From contig NZ_MLYO01000063.1 in NCBI RefSeq assembly GCF_001866665.1, positions 1 to 64,000 of the forward strand: a stretch of 64,000 nucleotides of DNA, given 5' to 3'. The position numbers and the translations under genes were made by a program. This document shows positions 25,539 through 33,285 of this stretch, piece by piece (the stretch's first letter is position 1; the number at the start of each line of letters is the position of its first letter). The stretch comes from Streptomyces monashensis. GTDB lineage: Bacteria > Actinomycetota > Actinomycetes > Streptomycetales > Streptomycetaceae. The notes beneath the pieces are model-generated. The model worked only from the letters and a program-made list of their open reading frames with translations. It did not search any database and had not been told where the DNA came from.

Positions 25539-26675
25539 TCAGCGCCCGTTGAACGCATCTTTCAGCCGCGAGAACAGACCCTGCTGACCCGGCTGGAACT
25601 GCCCCTGCGGACGCTCCTCGCCGCGGAGCTTGGCCAGCTCGCGCAGCAGTCGCTCCTGCTCGGGGTCCAGCTTGGTCGGCGTCGTGACCTCGACGTGCAC
25701 GATGAGGTCACCCCGGCCGCCGCCGCGCAGATGCGTGACGCCGCGGCCGTGCAGCGGGATCGACTGGCCGGACTGGGTGCCGGGCCGGATGTCGACCTCC
25801 TCCATGCCGTCCAGGGTCTCCAGCGGCACCTTGGTGCCGAGCGCGGCCGCGGTCATCGGGATCGTGACCGTGCAGTGCAGGTCGTCGCCGCGCCGCTGGA
25901 AGGTCGAGTGCGGCAGCTCGTGGATCTCGACGTACAGGTCGCCCGCCGGACCGCCGCCGGGACCGACCTCGCCCTCGCCGGCGAGCTGGATCCGGGTGCC
26001 GTTGTCGACACCGGCCGGAATCTTGACCGTCAGCGTGCGCCGGGAGCGGACCCGGCCGTCGCCCGCGCACTCCGGGCACGGGGTCGGCACGACGGTGCCG
26101 AAGCCCTGGCACTGGGGGCAGGGGCGGGAGGTCATGACCTGGCCCAGGAAGGACCGGGTGACCTGCGAGACCTCGCCGCGGCCGCGGCACATGTCACACG
26201 TCTGGGCGGTCGTACCCGGAGCCGCGCCCTCGCCGTTGCAGGTGTTGCAGACGACCGCCGTGTCGACCTGGATGTCCTTGGTGGTCCCGAAGGCCGCCTC
26301 GTCCAGCTCGACCTCGATGCGGATCATCGCGTCCTGGCCGCGCCGGGTGCGCGAGCGCGGCCCGCGCTGCGACGCCGTGCCGAAGAACGCGTCCATGATG
26401 TCGGAGAAGTTGCCGAAGCCACCGGCTCCGAAGCCGCCCGCCCCGGCGCCGCCGCTCTGCGAGAGGGGGTCGCCGCCGAGGTCGTAGACCTGCTTCTTCT
26501 GCGGGTCCGAGAGCACCTCGTAAGCGGCGTTGATCTCCTTGAACCGCTCCTGGGTCTTCGGATCGGGGTTGACGTCCGGGTGCAGCTCTCGCGCGAGCCG
26601 ACGGAACGCCTTCTTGATCTCATCCTGCGACGCGTCGCGGCGCACGCCGAGAACGGCGTAGTAGTCCGTGGCCAC
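25539..26675 (-). CDS. dnaJ2: Chaperone DnaJ (DnaJ2)
   Basis: 378 residues from GTG 26675. Full type I DnaJ: J-domain with HPD (residues ~33-35), Gly-rich linker with GGFGAGGFG, four CxxCxGxG zinc motifs (CNTCNGEG, CDMCRGRG, CPQCQGFG, CPECAGDG) and the C-terminal substrate-binding domain. Directly follows hrcA with no gap (hrcA stop ends at 26676). Controlled by HrcA/CIRCE through read-through from the hrcA promoter. Confidence 0.97.
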   Translation of the reverse strand: MATDYYAVLGVRRDASQDEIKKAFRRLARELHPDVNPDPKTQERFKEINAAYEVLSDPQKKQVYDLGGDPLSQSGGAGAGGFGAGGFGNFSDIMDAFFGTASQRGPRSRTRRGQDAMIRIEVELDEAAFGTTKDIQVDTAVVCNTCNGEGAAPGTTAQTCDMCRGRGEVSQVTRSFLGQVMTSRPCPQCQGFGTVVPTPCPECAGDGRVRSRRTLTVKIPAGVDNGTRIQLAGEGEVGPGGGPAGDLYVEIHELPHSTFQRRGDDLHCTVTIPMTAAALGTKVPLETLDGMEEVDIRPGTQSGQSIPLHGRGVTHLRGGGRGDLIVHVEVTTPTKLDPEQERLLRELAKLRGEERPQGQFQPGQQGLFSRLKDAFNGR

Positions 26676-27692
26676 TTACGACTCCGCCAGGATCTGTCCG
26701 ACGTACCGTGCCACTGCGCGTACCGCTCCCATCGTTCCCGGGTAGTCCATGCGGGTCGGTCCGACCACGCCGAGCTTGGCAACCGCCTCGCCGCCCGAAC
26801 CGTAGCCCACCGACACCACTGAGGTGGAGTTGAGTCCCTCGTGGGCGTTCTCGTGGCCGATACGCACGGTCACGCCCGGATCCTTCGCCTCGCCGAGGAG
26901 TTTGAGGAGCACGACCTGCTCCTCGAGGGCCTCCAGGACGGGCCGGATCGTGAGGGGAAAGTCATGTCCGAAGCGGGTGAGATTGGCGGTGCCGCCGATC
27001 ATCAGCCGCTCCTCGTTCTCCTCCACGAGTGTCTCCAGAAGAGTGGAGAGCACTGTGGAGACCGTACCGCGGTCCTCCGGATCGAAGGCGTCCGGAAGGT
27101 CCTCGACCAGCGTCGGCACGTCCGTGAACCGGCGCCCCGCGACCCGGCTGTTGAGCCGCGCCCGGAGATCCGCCAGCGAGGCCTCGCCGAACGGGGCCGG
27201 GCAGTCGACCATCCGCTGCTCGACCCGGCCGGTGTCCGTGATCAGCACGAGCATCACGCGCGCGGGCGCGAGCGCGAGCAGCTCGACGTGGCGGACGGTG
27301 GACCGGGTCAGGGACGGGTACTGCACGACGGCGACCTGCCGCGTGAGCTGCGCGAGCAGCCGTACGGTACGGGCCACGACGTCGTCGAGGTCGACGGCGC
27401 CCTCCAGGAAGTTCTGGATGGCCCGCCGCTCCGGAGCCGTCATCGGCTTGACGCCGGCGAGTTTGTCGACGAACAGCCGATAGCCCTTGTCGGTCGGAAT
27501 CCGCCCGGCGCTGGTGTGCGGCTGCGCGATGAACCCCTCGTCCTCCAGGGCCGCCATGTCGTTGCGGACGGTGGCCGGGGAGACCCCGAGGTTGTGCCGC
27601 TCGGTCAGTGCCTTGGAGCCGACCGGCTCCTCGGTCCCGACGTAGTCCTGGACGATCGCGCGCAGCACCTGAAGCCTGCGTTCACTCAGCAT
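26676..27692 (-). CDS. hrcA: Heat-inducible repressor HrcA
   Basis: 338 residues. N-terminal winged helix (ERRLQVLRAIVQDYV through ATVRNDMAALEDEGF) and C-terminal GAF-like dimerisation domain. Represses its own operon and, typically, groES/groEL via CIRCE. ATG 27692 has GGAGG upstream at nine-base spacing. CIRCE lies about 60 bases upstream. Confidence 0.97.
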   Translation of the reverse strand: MLSERRLQVLRAIVQDYVGTEEPVGSKALTERHNLGVSPATVRNDMAALEDEGFIAQPHTSAGRIPTDKGYRLFVDKLAGVKPMTAPERRAIQNFLEGAVDLDDVVARTVRLLAQLTRQVAVVQYPSLTRSTVRHVELLALAPARVMLVLITDTGRVEQRMVDCPAPFGEASLADLRARLNSRVAGRRFTDVPTLVEDLPDAFDPEDRGTVSTVLSTLLETLVEENEERLMIGGTANLTRFGHDFPLTIRPVLEALEEQVVLLKLLGEAKDPGVTVRIGHENAHEGLNSTSVVSVGYGSGGEAVAKLGVVGPTRMDYPGTMGAVRAVARYVGQILAES

Positions 27693-27750
27693 GCGCGCGC
27701 ACCTCCAACACGTCGTCCCCTCGCCCCGCTCGTCCGCCGGGGTCGGCCTC

Positions 27751-27777
27751 CTGGCACTCTTCCCATACGAGTGCCAG
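27751..27777. promoter_or_regulatory. CIRCE operator
   Basis: CTGGCACTC, nine bases, GAGTGCCAG: a perfect 9-9-9 inverted repeat of the CIRCE class, with actinobacterial CTGGCACTC arms. It sits in the leader region of hrcA-dnaJ2, so HrcA autoregulates. A possible -10 TACACT (complement 27793-27798) lies just upstream of it. Confidence 0.95.
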
Positions 27778-27853
27778 CCCTTTCCCGGCCCCAGTGTACG
27801 GCTGTCCGGTACACCCGGGGCAAGGTCGGTGCGCCCGCCACGGTTCGTACGGC

Positions 27854-27859
27854 TAGCGT
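27854..27859 (+). promoter_or_regulatory. -10 element of a probable leaderless mRNA
   Basis: TAGCGT ends six bases before the ATG at 27866, placing transcription start at or next to the A of the start codon. No ribosome-binding site is present between them. Confidence 0.5.
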
Positions 27860-27865
27860 CGCGGT

Positions 27866-28588
27866 ATGACCGTGACTTGGGAAGAGCTGGGGTGGGACCG
27901 GCTGGCCGCCGGGGTCGGGCGGTGCCGGCTGCCGGGCTGGGACTGCACGGTGGGGCTGGTCCTCGGCGAGGGTACGGCGCTCATGGTGGACGCCGGCTCG
28001 AGTCTGGCCGAAGGCGCGCGGCTGCGGGCGCGGGCCGAGGAACTGGCCGGCCGCCGTGTGACCCATCTCGCGCTCACCCACCCCCATTTCGACCACGTCC
28101 TCGGGGCGCCGGCGTTCGCCGGGGCGCGGGTGTACGCGGCGGTGGGGGTGGACGCGGTGTTCGCCCACGAGCGTGAGGAGCTGCGTCTGGACGCGATCAG
28201 GAACGGCCTGCCGGTGGCCGACGCCGACGAGGCGGCGGACGCGCTGGTCCCGCCCACCCACCTGGTGTCGGGCGAGTGGACCCTGGACCTGGGCGCCGGC
28301 CGCCAGGTCCTGCTGGCCAACGTGGGCCCCGGCCACACGGCGAACGACCTGGCGGTCCTGGTCCCGGGCGACCGTGAGGTGGTCTTCTGCGGCGACCTGG
28401 TCGAGGAGTCCGGCGAACCCCAGGCGGGCCCGGACGCGGTCCCGTCCCGCTGGCCCGCCGCTCTCGACCGGCTGCTCGCCCTGGGCGGCGAGGACGCTCT
28501 GTACGTGCCGGGTCACGGAGCGGTGGTGGACGCCGGCTTCGTCCGCGGGCAGCGCGATCGGCTGGCGGCCCGCTTCGGCGTGTCGTAG
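27866..28588 (+). CDS. MBL-fold metallohydrolase
   Basis: 240 residues. Metallo-beta-lactamase superfamily hydrolase with THPHFDHVLG (HxHxDH), a later metal His in GPGHTAND, metal Asp in FCGDLVEE and the final PGHG. No signal peptide. Substrate not predictable; closest in style to glyoxalase II-like or beta-lactamase-like stand-alone hydrolases. Divergent from hrcA and followed by the DUF3097 gene. Confidence 0.92.
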   Translation: MTVTWEELGWDRLAAGVGRCRLPGWDCTVGLVLGEGTALMVDAGSSLAEGARLRARAEELAGRRVTHLALTHPHFDHVLGAPAFAGARVYAAVGVDAVFAHEREELRLDAIRNGLPVADADEAADALVPPTHLVSGEWTLDLGAGRQVLLANVGPGHTANDLAVLVPGDREVVFCGDLVEESGEPQAGPDAVPSRWPAALDRLLALGGEDALYVPGHGAVVDAGFVRGQRDRLAARFGVS

Positions 28589-28609
28589 GCGCTGGTCCGC
28601 GACTTCTCC

Positions 28610-28615
28610 TATCGT
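28610..28615 (+). promoter_or_regulatory. -10 element upstream of the DUF3097 gene
   Basis: TATCGT is followed by seven bases and then ATG 28623 with no ribosome-binding site, again the leaderless layout. Confidence 0.45.
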
Positions 28616-28622
28616 CACTCGA

Positions 28623-29435
28623 ATGCGCCAGTACTCCGCCGATCTGACCCCGCCGTGGAAGAAGTCCCCGCCCGTGCCGGAGGTGGCGGCGGAGCCGGGG
28701 CTGGTGGTGGAGGAGCCCGGCACCGGGTTCTGCGGGGCGGTGATCCGCTGCGAGGCGGGCACGGTGACCCTGGAGGACCGCTTCGGCAAGCATCGCGTCT
28801 TCCCGCTGGAGCCACGCGGCTTCCTGCTGGAGGGGCGGGTGGTGACGCTGGTGAGGCCTTCCGCCGCTCCGGTACGACCGACCCGCACCGCCTCCGGTTC
28901 CGTCGCCGTCCCCGGCGCCCGCGCCCGCGTGGCCCGGGCCGGCCGTATCTACGTCGAGGGCCGGCACGACGCCGAACTGGTCGAGAAGGTCTGGGGCGAC
29001 GACCTGCGCGTCGAGGGCGTGGTGGTGGAGTACCTGGAGGGCGTGGACGATCTGCCGTCGATCGTCGCGGACTTCGCGCCGGGACCGGACGCGCGGTTGG
29101 GGGTGCTCGTGGACCACCTGGTGCCGGGCACGAAGGAGTGGCGGATCGCCGAGTCGGTGACGAGCGAACACGCGCTGGTCGTCGGCCACCCGTACATCGA
29201 CATCTGGGAGGCGGTGAAGCCGTCGTCCCTGGGGATCGCGGGGTGGCCCAGGGTCCCGCACGGCCAGGACTGGAAGACGGGCGTGTGCCGCGCCCTGGGC
29301 TGGCCTTCTGAGAACACCAGCGCGGTGTGGCAGGCGATCCTGAAGCGGGTGGGCTCCTACAAGGACCTGGAGCCGGAGCTGCTGGGCAGGGTGGAGGAGC
29401 TGATCGACTTCGTCACGGGTAGCGGTGGGGCCTGA
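28623..29435 (+). CDS. DUF3097 protein, TOPRIM-like
   Basis: 270 residues, a family known to me only from actinobacteria. After an N-terminal small beta domain, residues 108-175 resemble a TOPRIM core of the RNase M5/primase type: RIYVEGRHDAELVEKVWG (Glu112, Asp116) and LVDHLVPGTKEWRI (Asp164). The latter lines up with the LTDPDxPGxKIR motif of RNase M5 but lacks the second Asp. Function is unknown; a nucleic-acid role is inferred from the fold guess. Sits between an MBL hydrolase and a convergent Uma2 gene (23-base overlap). Confidence 0.88.
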   Translation: MRQYSADLTPPWKKSPPVPEVAAEPGLVVEEPGTGFCGAVIRCEAGTVTLEDRFGKHRVFPLEPRGFLLEGRVVTLVRPSAAPVRPTRTASGSVAVPGARARVARAGRIYVEGRHDAELVEKVWGDDLRVEGVVVEYLEGVDDLPSIVADFAPGPDARLGVLVDHLVPGTKEWRIAESVTSEHALVVGHPYIDIWEAVKPSSLGIAGWPRVPHGQDWKTGVCRALGWPSENTSAVWQAILKRVGSYKDLEPELLGRVEELIDFVTGSGGA

Positions 29436-30003
29436 CGTTGGGGAGCGTTCCGAACTCGCTGGTGTCCAGTTCGAGTCCCAGAACGTCCAACGGAACGGGA
29501 TCGCCGAATTTGATGATCTCCTGACTCAGGTAGTCGGCATCCTCGCCCTCGCCCGCGGGCTTCGTCAGCAGGACACAGTGCCTCATGATCGGGTCGAGGA
29601 TGAGGTAGGCGGGGATCTTCCCGCCGGCGTAGATCGAGCGCTTGATCACGTAGTCCTGATGGACGCTGGACTTGGAGACGACCTCCACGACCATCGCGAC
29701 CAGTTTGGAGGGCAGCAGACGGCCCGAGTCGGGAAGGGCGTCTCGCGCCACGACCACCAGATCCGGTACCGGCTCACTGGCCTCCTCCAGGATGTTCACG
29801 TCCTGGGTCTGAAGGCGAGACCAGCGCTGTCGCGGGATCTGGTCCTGCACATCGGCAACGATCATGTTGTGCACGATGTCAGGGCTGGCCATCATCACGA
29901 TTACCCCCCGGAGAAGCTCCATCTTGACGCCCTCAGGAGGCTCAAGCTCCTCGAAGATCTTCACCATGCCGGTGGTCATCGGTCGGTCGTCCACAGCGGT
30001 CAT
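29413..30003 (-). CDS. Uma2-family PD-(D/E)XK nuclease-like protein
   Basis: 196 residues from ATG 30003 (GGAGG nine bases upstream). Uma2/DUF820 proteins have a restriction-endonuclease fold; visible are PDLVVV, the VVEVVSKSS strand with its Glu, and DYVIKRSIYAGGKIPAYLILD. Expanded in Streptomyces; biological role unproven. Lower GC in places than its neighbours, consistent with mobile or accessory status. Confidence 0.88.
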   Translation of the reverse strand: MTAVDDRPMTTGMVKIFEELEPPEGVKMELLRGVIVMMASPDIVHNMIVADVQDQIPRQRWSRLQTQDVNILEEASEPVPDLVVVARDALPDSGRLLPSKLVAMVVEVVSKSSVHQDYVIKRSIYAGGKIPAYLILDPIMRHCVLLTKPAGEGEDADYLSQEIIKFGDPVPLDVLGLELDTSEFGTLPNVRPHRYP

Positions 30004-30107
30004 CTCCGCAGCCCTCCGGTTCCCGCCACCGTGCAATTACGGCGGCAGCCTACGAACCAGGTTAGGGACCGAACCGGAGTTCCGGGGCGAATCACTCGCC
30101 GGAGTGA

Positions 30108-31340
30108 TCAGTCCACCAGATCCCGCACCACCGCGTCCGCCAGCAACCGCCCCCGCAGCGTCAGCACGGCCCGCCCCTCCTCGTACGGCCCCTCCTCGAG
30201 CAGCCCCTCGCCCAGCGCCCGCCGGGATGCCGCCAGTCCCTCCTCCTTCAGCAGGGACAGCGGTACGCCCTCGCGCAGGCGCAGCTCCAGGAGGATGCGC
30301 TCGACCCGCCGGTCCTCGTCGGAGAGCAGTTCGCGCCCGGCGCCCGGTGAGCGGCCGGAGGCCAGGGCCGTCGCGTACGCCCCCGGATGCTTGACGTTCC
30401 ACCAGCGCACGCCGCCTACGTGGGAGTGCGCCCCCGGGCCCGCGCCCCACCAGTCGGCGCCGCGCCAGTACAGCTCGTTGTGCAGGCAGCGGCCGGCGTC
30501 CGAGGTGGCCCAGTTGGAGACCTCGTACCAGTCGAAGCCCGCCGCGGACAGCAGTTCCTCGGCGATCAGGTAGCGGTCGGCGTGGACGTCGTCGTCGGTC
30601 ATCGGGATCTCGCCCCGGCGGATCCGGCGGGCCAGCTGCGTGCCCTCCTCGACGATCAGCGCGTAGGCGCTGATGTGGTCCGGGCCCGCGCCCAGCGCCG
30701 CCCGCAGCGACGCCCGCCAGTCGTCGTCGCCCTCGCCCGGCGTGCCGTAGATCAGGTCGAGGTTGACGTGCTCGAAGCCCGCCGCCCTCGCCTCCGCCAC
30801 ACAGGCCTCGGGACGGCCGGGGGTGTGGGTCCGGTCCAGGATCCTCAGCACGTGCTGCTTCGCGCTCTGCATGCCGAAGGAGATCCGGTTGAAGCCGCCC
30901 TCCCGGAGGGTCGCGAGGTACGCGGGGTCGACCGACTCCGGGTTCGCCTCCGTCGTCACCTCCGCGTCCGGCGCCAGGCCGAACTCGTCGCGGATCGCGC
31001 CCAGCATCCGGACGAGATCGTCGGCGGCCAGCAGCGTCGGCGTACCGCCTCCGACGAAGACCGTGCGAACCTCGCGCGGGTCGTCGCCGAGGACCTTGCG
31101 GGCGAGGCGGATCTCGTCGGTCAGCGTCTGAGCGTAGTTGTCGCGGGAGGCCAGCACCCCGCCCGTGCCGCGCAGCTCGGTCGCGGTGTAGGTGTTGAAG
31201 TCGCAGTAGCCGCAGCGGGTCGCGCAGTACGGCACGTGCAGGTAGAAGCCGAGCGGGCGGTCTGCGGCCCCGGCGAGCGCGGACGCGGGCAGCGCACCGT
31301 CGGCGGGGACGGGCTCGCCGTCGGGGAGTGCGGAAGGCAT
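30108..31340 (-). CDS. hemW: HemW-like radical SAM protein
   Basis: 410 residues. Radical SAM cluster motif CATRCGYC (CxxxCxxC) within YLHVPYCATRCGYCDFN, then GGGTPTLL and NLDLIYGTPGE, typical of HemW, the heme chaperone often mis-named oxygen-independent coproporphyrinogen oxidase. The C-terminal HemN-type wing is present. ATG 31340 chosen; it lies 27 bases downstream of the phosphatase gene. Confidence 0.94.
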   Translation of the reverse strand: MPSALPDGEPVPADGALPASALAGAADRPLGFYLHVPYCATRCGYCDFNTYTATELRGTGGVLASRDNYAQTLTDEIRLARKVLGDDPREVRTVFVGGGTPTLLAADDLVRMLGAIRDEFGLAPDAEVTTEANPESVDPAYLATLREGGFNRISFGMQSAKQHVLRILDRTHTPGRPEACVAEARAAGFEHVNLDLIYGTPGEGDDDWRASLRAALGAGPDHISAYALIVEEGTQLARRIRRGEIPMTDDDVHADRYLIAEELLSAAGFDWYEVSNWATSDAGRCLHNELYWRGADWWGAGPGAHSHVGGVRWWNVKHPGAYATALASGRSPGAGRELLSDEDRRVERILLELRLREGVPLSLLKEEGLAASRRALGEGLLEEGPYEEGRAVLTLRGRLLADAVVRDLVD

Positions 31341-31366
31341 GTCCCCATTGTCCAGCACCCCGGGCG

Positions 31367-33193
31367 TCACTCCGCCTGGAGGACGAGCAGCGCCAGATCG
31401 TCCTCGGGCTGGCCGCCGCCGAAGTCGTGCACCAGACCGCGGATCGTCTCCGCGATCAGCTCGGCGTTCAGGCCCGCGCAGCCGGACAGGGCGCGGGCGA
31501 GTCCGTCGCCGTCGTCGAACTGGCGGGAGCCGGAGCGCCGCTCGGTCACCCCGTCGGTGACGCACAGCAGGCTGTCGCCGGGCCGCAGGTCGAGGGTCTC
31601 GCTGGTGTAGGTCTCGTCCTCGATCACGCCGAGCAGCGTCTGCGGGCGGGCCGCCGTACGCACCGTGCCGTCGGGGCACAGGACGAGCGGCAGCGGGTGG
31701 CCGGCGGAGGCGAGCGTGCAGCGGACCCCGCCCGCGTGCGGTGTCAGCTCGCCGTAGAGGAGGGAGAGGAATCGTGTCTGCGGGCCGTCCCCGGTGGCCA
31801 CGGGACGGCCGCCCGCCGCGACCAGGGCGCGGGCGGCGGCGTCGGCGGCCTCGGTGGCGTCGTCCAGGAGGAGCTGGTTGAGGCGGTCGAGGACGTCGGC
31901 GACCCGGTAGCCCTCGCGGGCGAGCAGGCGCAGCCAGGGCCGGGCGAGGCCGATCACGACGGCCGCCTCGGGGCCCTTGCCCTGGACGTCGCCGATGGCG
32001 AAGCACCAGCGGCCGTCGCCCGCCGGGAACAGGTCGTAGAAGTCGCCGCTGGGTCCGCCCTTGTCGCACGGCTCGTACACGAGCGCGCTGCTCATCCCGG
32101 GGATCTGGGCGACCGCGCCGGGCAGCAGACCGCGCTGGAGGACGGCGCTGATGGTGGCCTGGCGGGCGTACTGACGGGCCGCGCCGATGGCGAGCGCCAC
32201 CCGGCGGCCCAGGTCCTCCACGAGCCCGGTGACCTCGTCGGGGAAGGCGGCGGGGCCGCACCGGCCGATGACCAGCGTGCCGAGCGGCCGGCCGCCCGCG
32301 ATCAGCCGGTACGCCAGCGCCGTGCCCTCGGCGCCGCGCGGGCCGAGCGCGTCGCCGGGCCAGGGGTACGGCTCGGGGCCCGAGCGCAGTCCCTCGCGCG
32401 GAGCGGGCGGCTCCTTCTCCAGGGTGCGGTGCAGCTCCTCGACGAGGCCCTCGCAGGTGTGCCAGACCCGGGCGGGTCCGCCGCCGGCGCCGCCGCGCGC
32501 GCTCGCCTCGTCCTCCAGCCACACCGCGCACCAGTCGGCGAGCCGGGGCACGATGAGCTGGCCGGTGAGCGCGGTGACCAGGGTCTCGTCCAGCTGCCCG
32601 GCGAGCAGGTCGGAGGCCTCGGCGAGGAAGGACAGCGCGCCCCGGCCGAGCCACTCGCCCTCGCCGCCGGCCCGCAGCGGCTGCGGGGCCAGCTCCTCGG
32701 CGACCGCGAGGGCGGCGCCCGGGGCCGGTCCGTCCGGCTCGCCGACGCCGCCCGGGGGCAGCCGCGCCCAGACGGTCTTGGCGCCGACGCGGTAGGTGAC
32801 GCCCCAGGACTCGGCGAGCGTGGCGACCAGCCGCAGCCCGCGCCCGTACTCGACGGCGTCGTACGGCGCCTCGCCGCCGAGGGGGTCGCGCGGGGCGCGC
32901 GAGGGGTGCCGGTCGCACACCTCCACGGTGAACGCGCCGGTCTCCTCCAGCCACCACTCGACCTCGACGTCCGTACCGGCGTGCACGACGGCGTTGGTCA
33001 CCAGCTCGCTGACGACGGCCATGGCGTCGTCGGCGAGCCGGGGCGCCACGCCCGGCTCGTCGGCGAGCGCGGCCCGCACCAGCGACCGCGCCGCCCCGGG
33101 CGCCAGGGCGCTCCCGGGCAGCGCCGCCCGCCCCCGTGCCTCCCTGGCCCGTGGCTCGCTCTCCCGCTGCGTGGGTATGGCCGCCATGTCCAT
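31367..33193 (-). CDS. HATPase-GAF-PP2C (SpoIIE-type) phosphatase
   Basis: 608 residues. Domains in order: an anti-sigma-type HATPase (residues ~20-150; ELVTNAVVHAG, EVCDRHPS, GRGLRLVA), a GAF-like sensor region (~180-350), and a C-terminal PPM/SpoIIE phosphatase with metal Asp motifs SGDFYDL, GDVQGKG, DGVTE and EDDLALLVL. Such proteins act in partner-switching control of sigma factors, combining an RsbW-like kinase with an RsbU-like phosphatase in one chain. No anti-sigma-antagonist gene is next to it. Confidence 0.93.
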   Translation of the reverse strand: MDMAAIPTQRESEPRAREARGRAALPGSALAPGAARSLVRAALADEPGVAPRLADDAMAVVSELVTNAVVHAGTDVEVEWWLEETGAFTVEVCDRHPSRAPRDPLGGEAPYDAVEYGRGLRLVATLAESWGVTYRVGAKTVWARLPPGGVGEPDGPAPGAALAVAEELAPQPLRAGGEGEWLGRGALSFLAEASDLLAGQLDETLVTALTGQLIVPRLADWCAVWLEDEASARGGAGGGPARVWHTCEGLVEELHRTLEKEPPAPREGLRSGPEPYPWPGDALGPRGAEGTALAYRLIAGGRPLGTLVIGRCGPAAFPDEVTGLVEDLGRRVALAIGAARQYARQATISAVLQRGLLPGAVAQIPGMSSALVYEPCDKGGPSGDFYDLFPAGDGRWCFAIGDVQGKGPEAAVVIGLARPWLRLLAREGYRVADVLDRLNQLLLDDATEAADAAARALVAAGGRPVATGDGPQTRFLSLLYGELTPHAGGVRCTLASAGHPLPLVLCPDGTVRTAARPQTLLGVIEDETYTSETLDLRPGDSLLCVTDGVTERRSGSRQFDDGDGLARALSGCAGLNAELIAETIRGLVHDFGGGQPEDDLALLVLQAE

Positions 33194-33285
33194 GCGGCCA
33201 GGGTGACAGACAGGGGGTGATCGGAAGCGCTCAGTTATCGAAGTGGCCAGAAGATAGCGACTTTTGAACGGCCGTGACTATCGCG

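Noticed and set aside
31367..32957. Long open frame in the phosphatase region joined to hemW
   Set aside because: Out-of-frame low-complexity Arg/Pro sequence; HemW starts at 31340.
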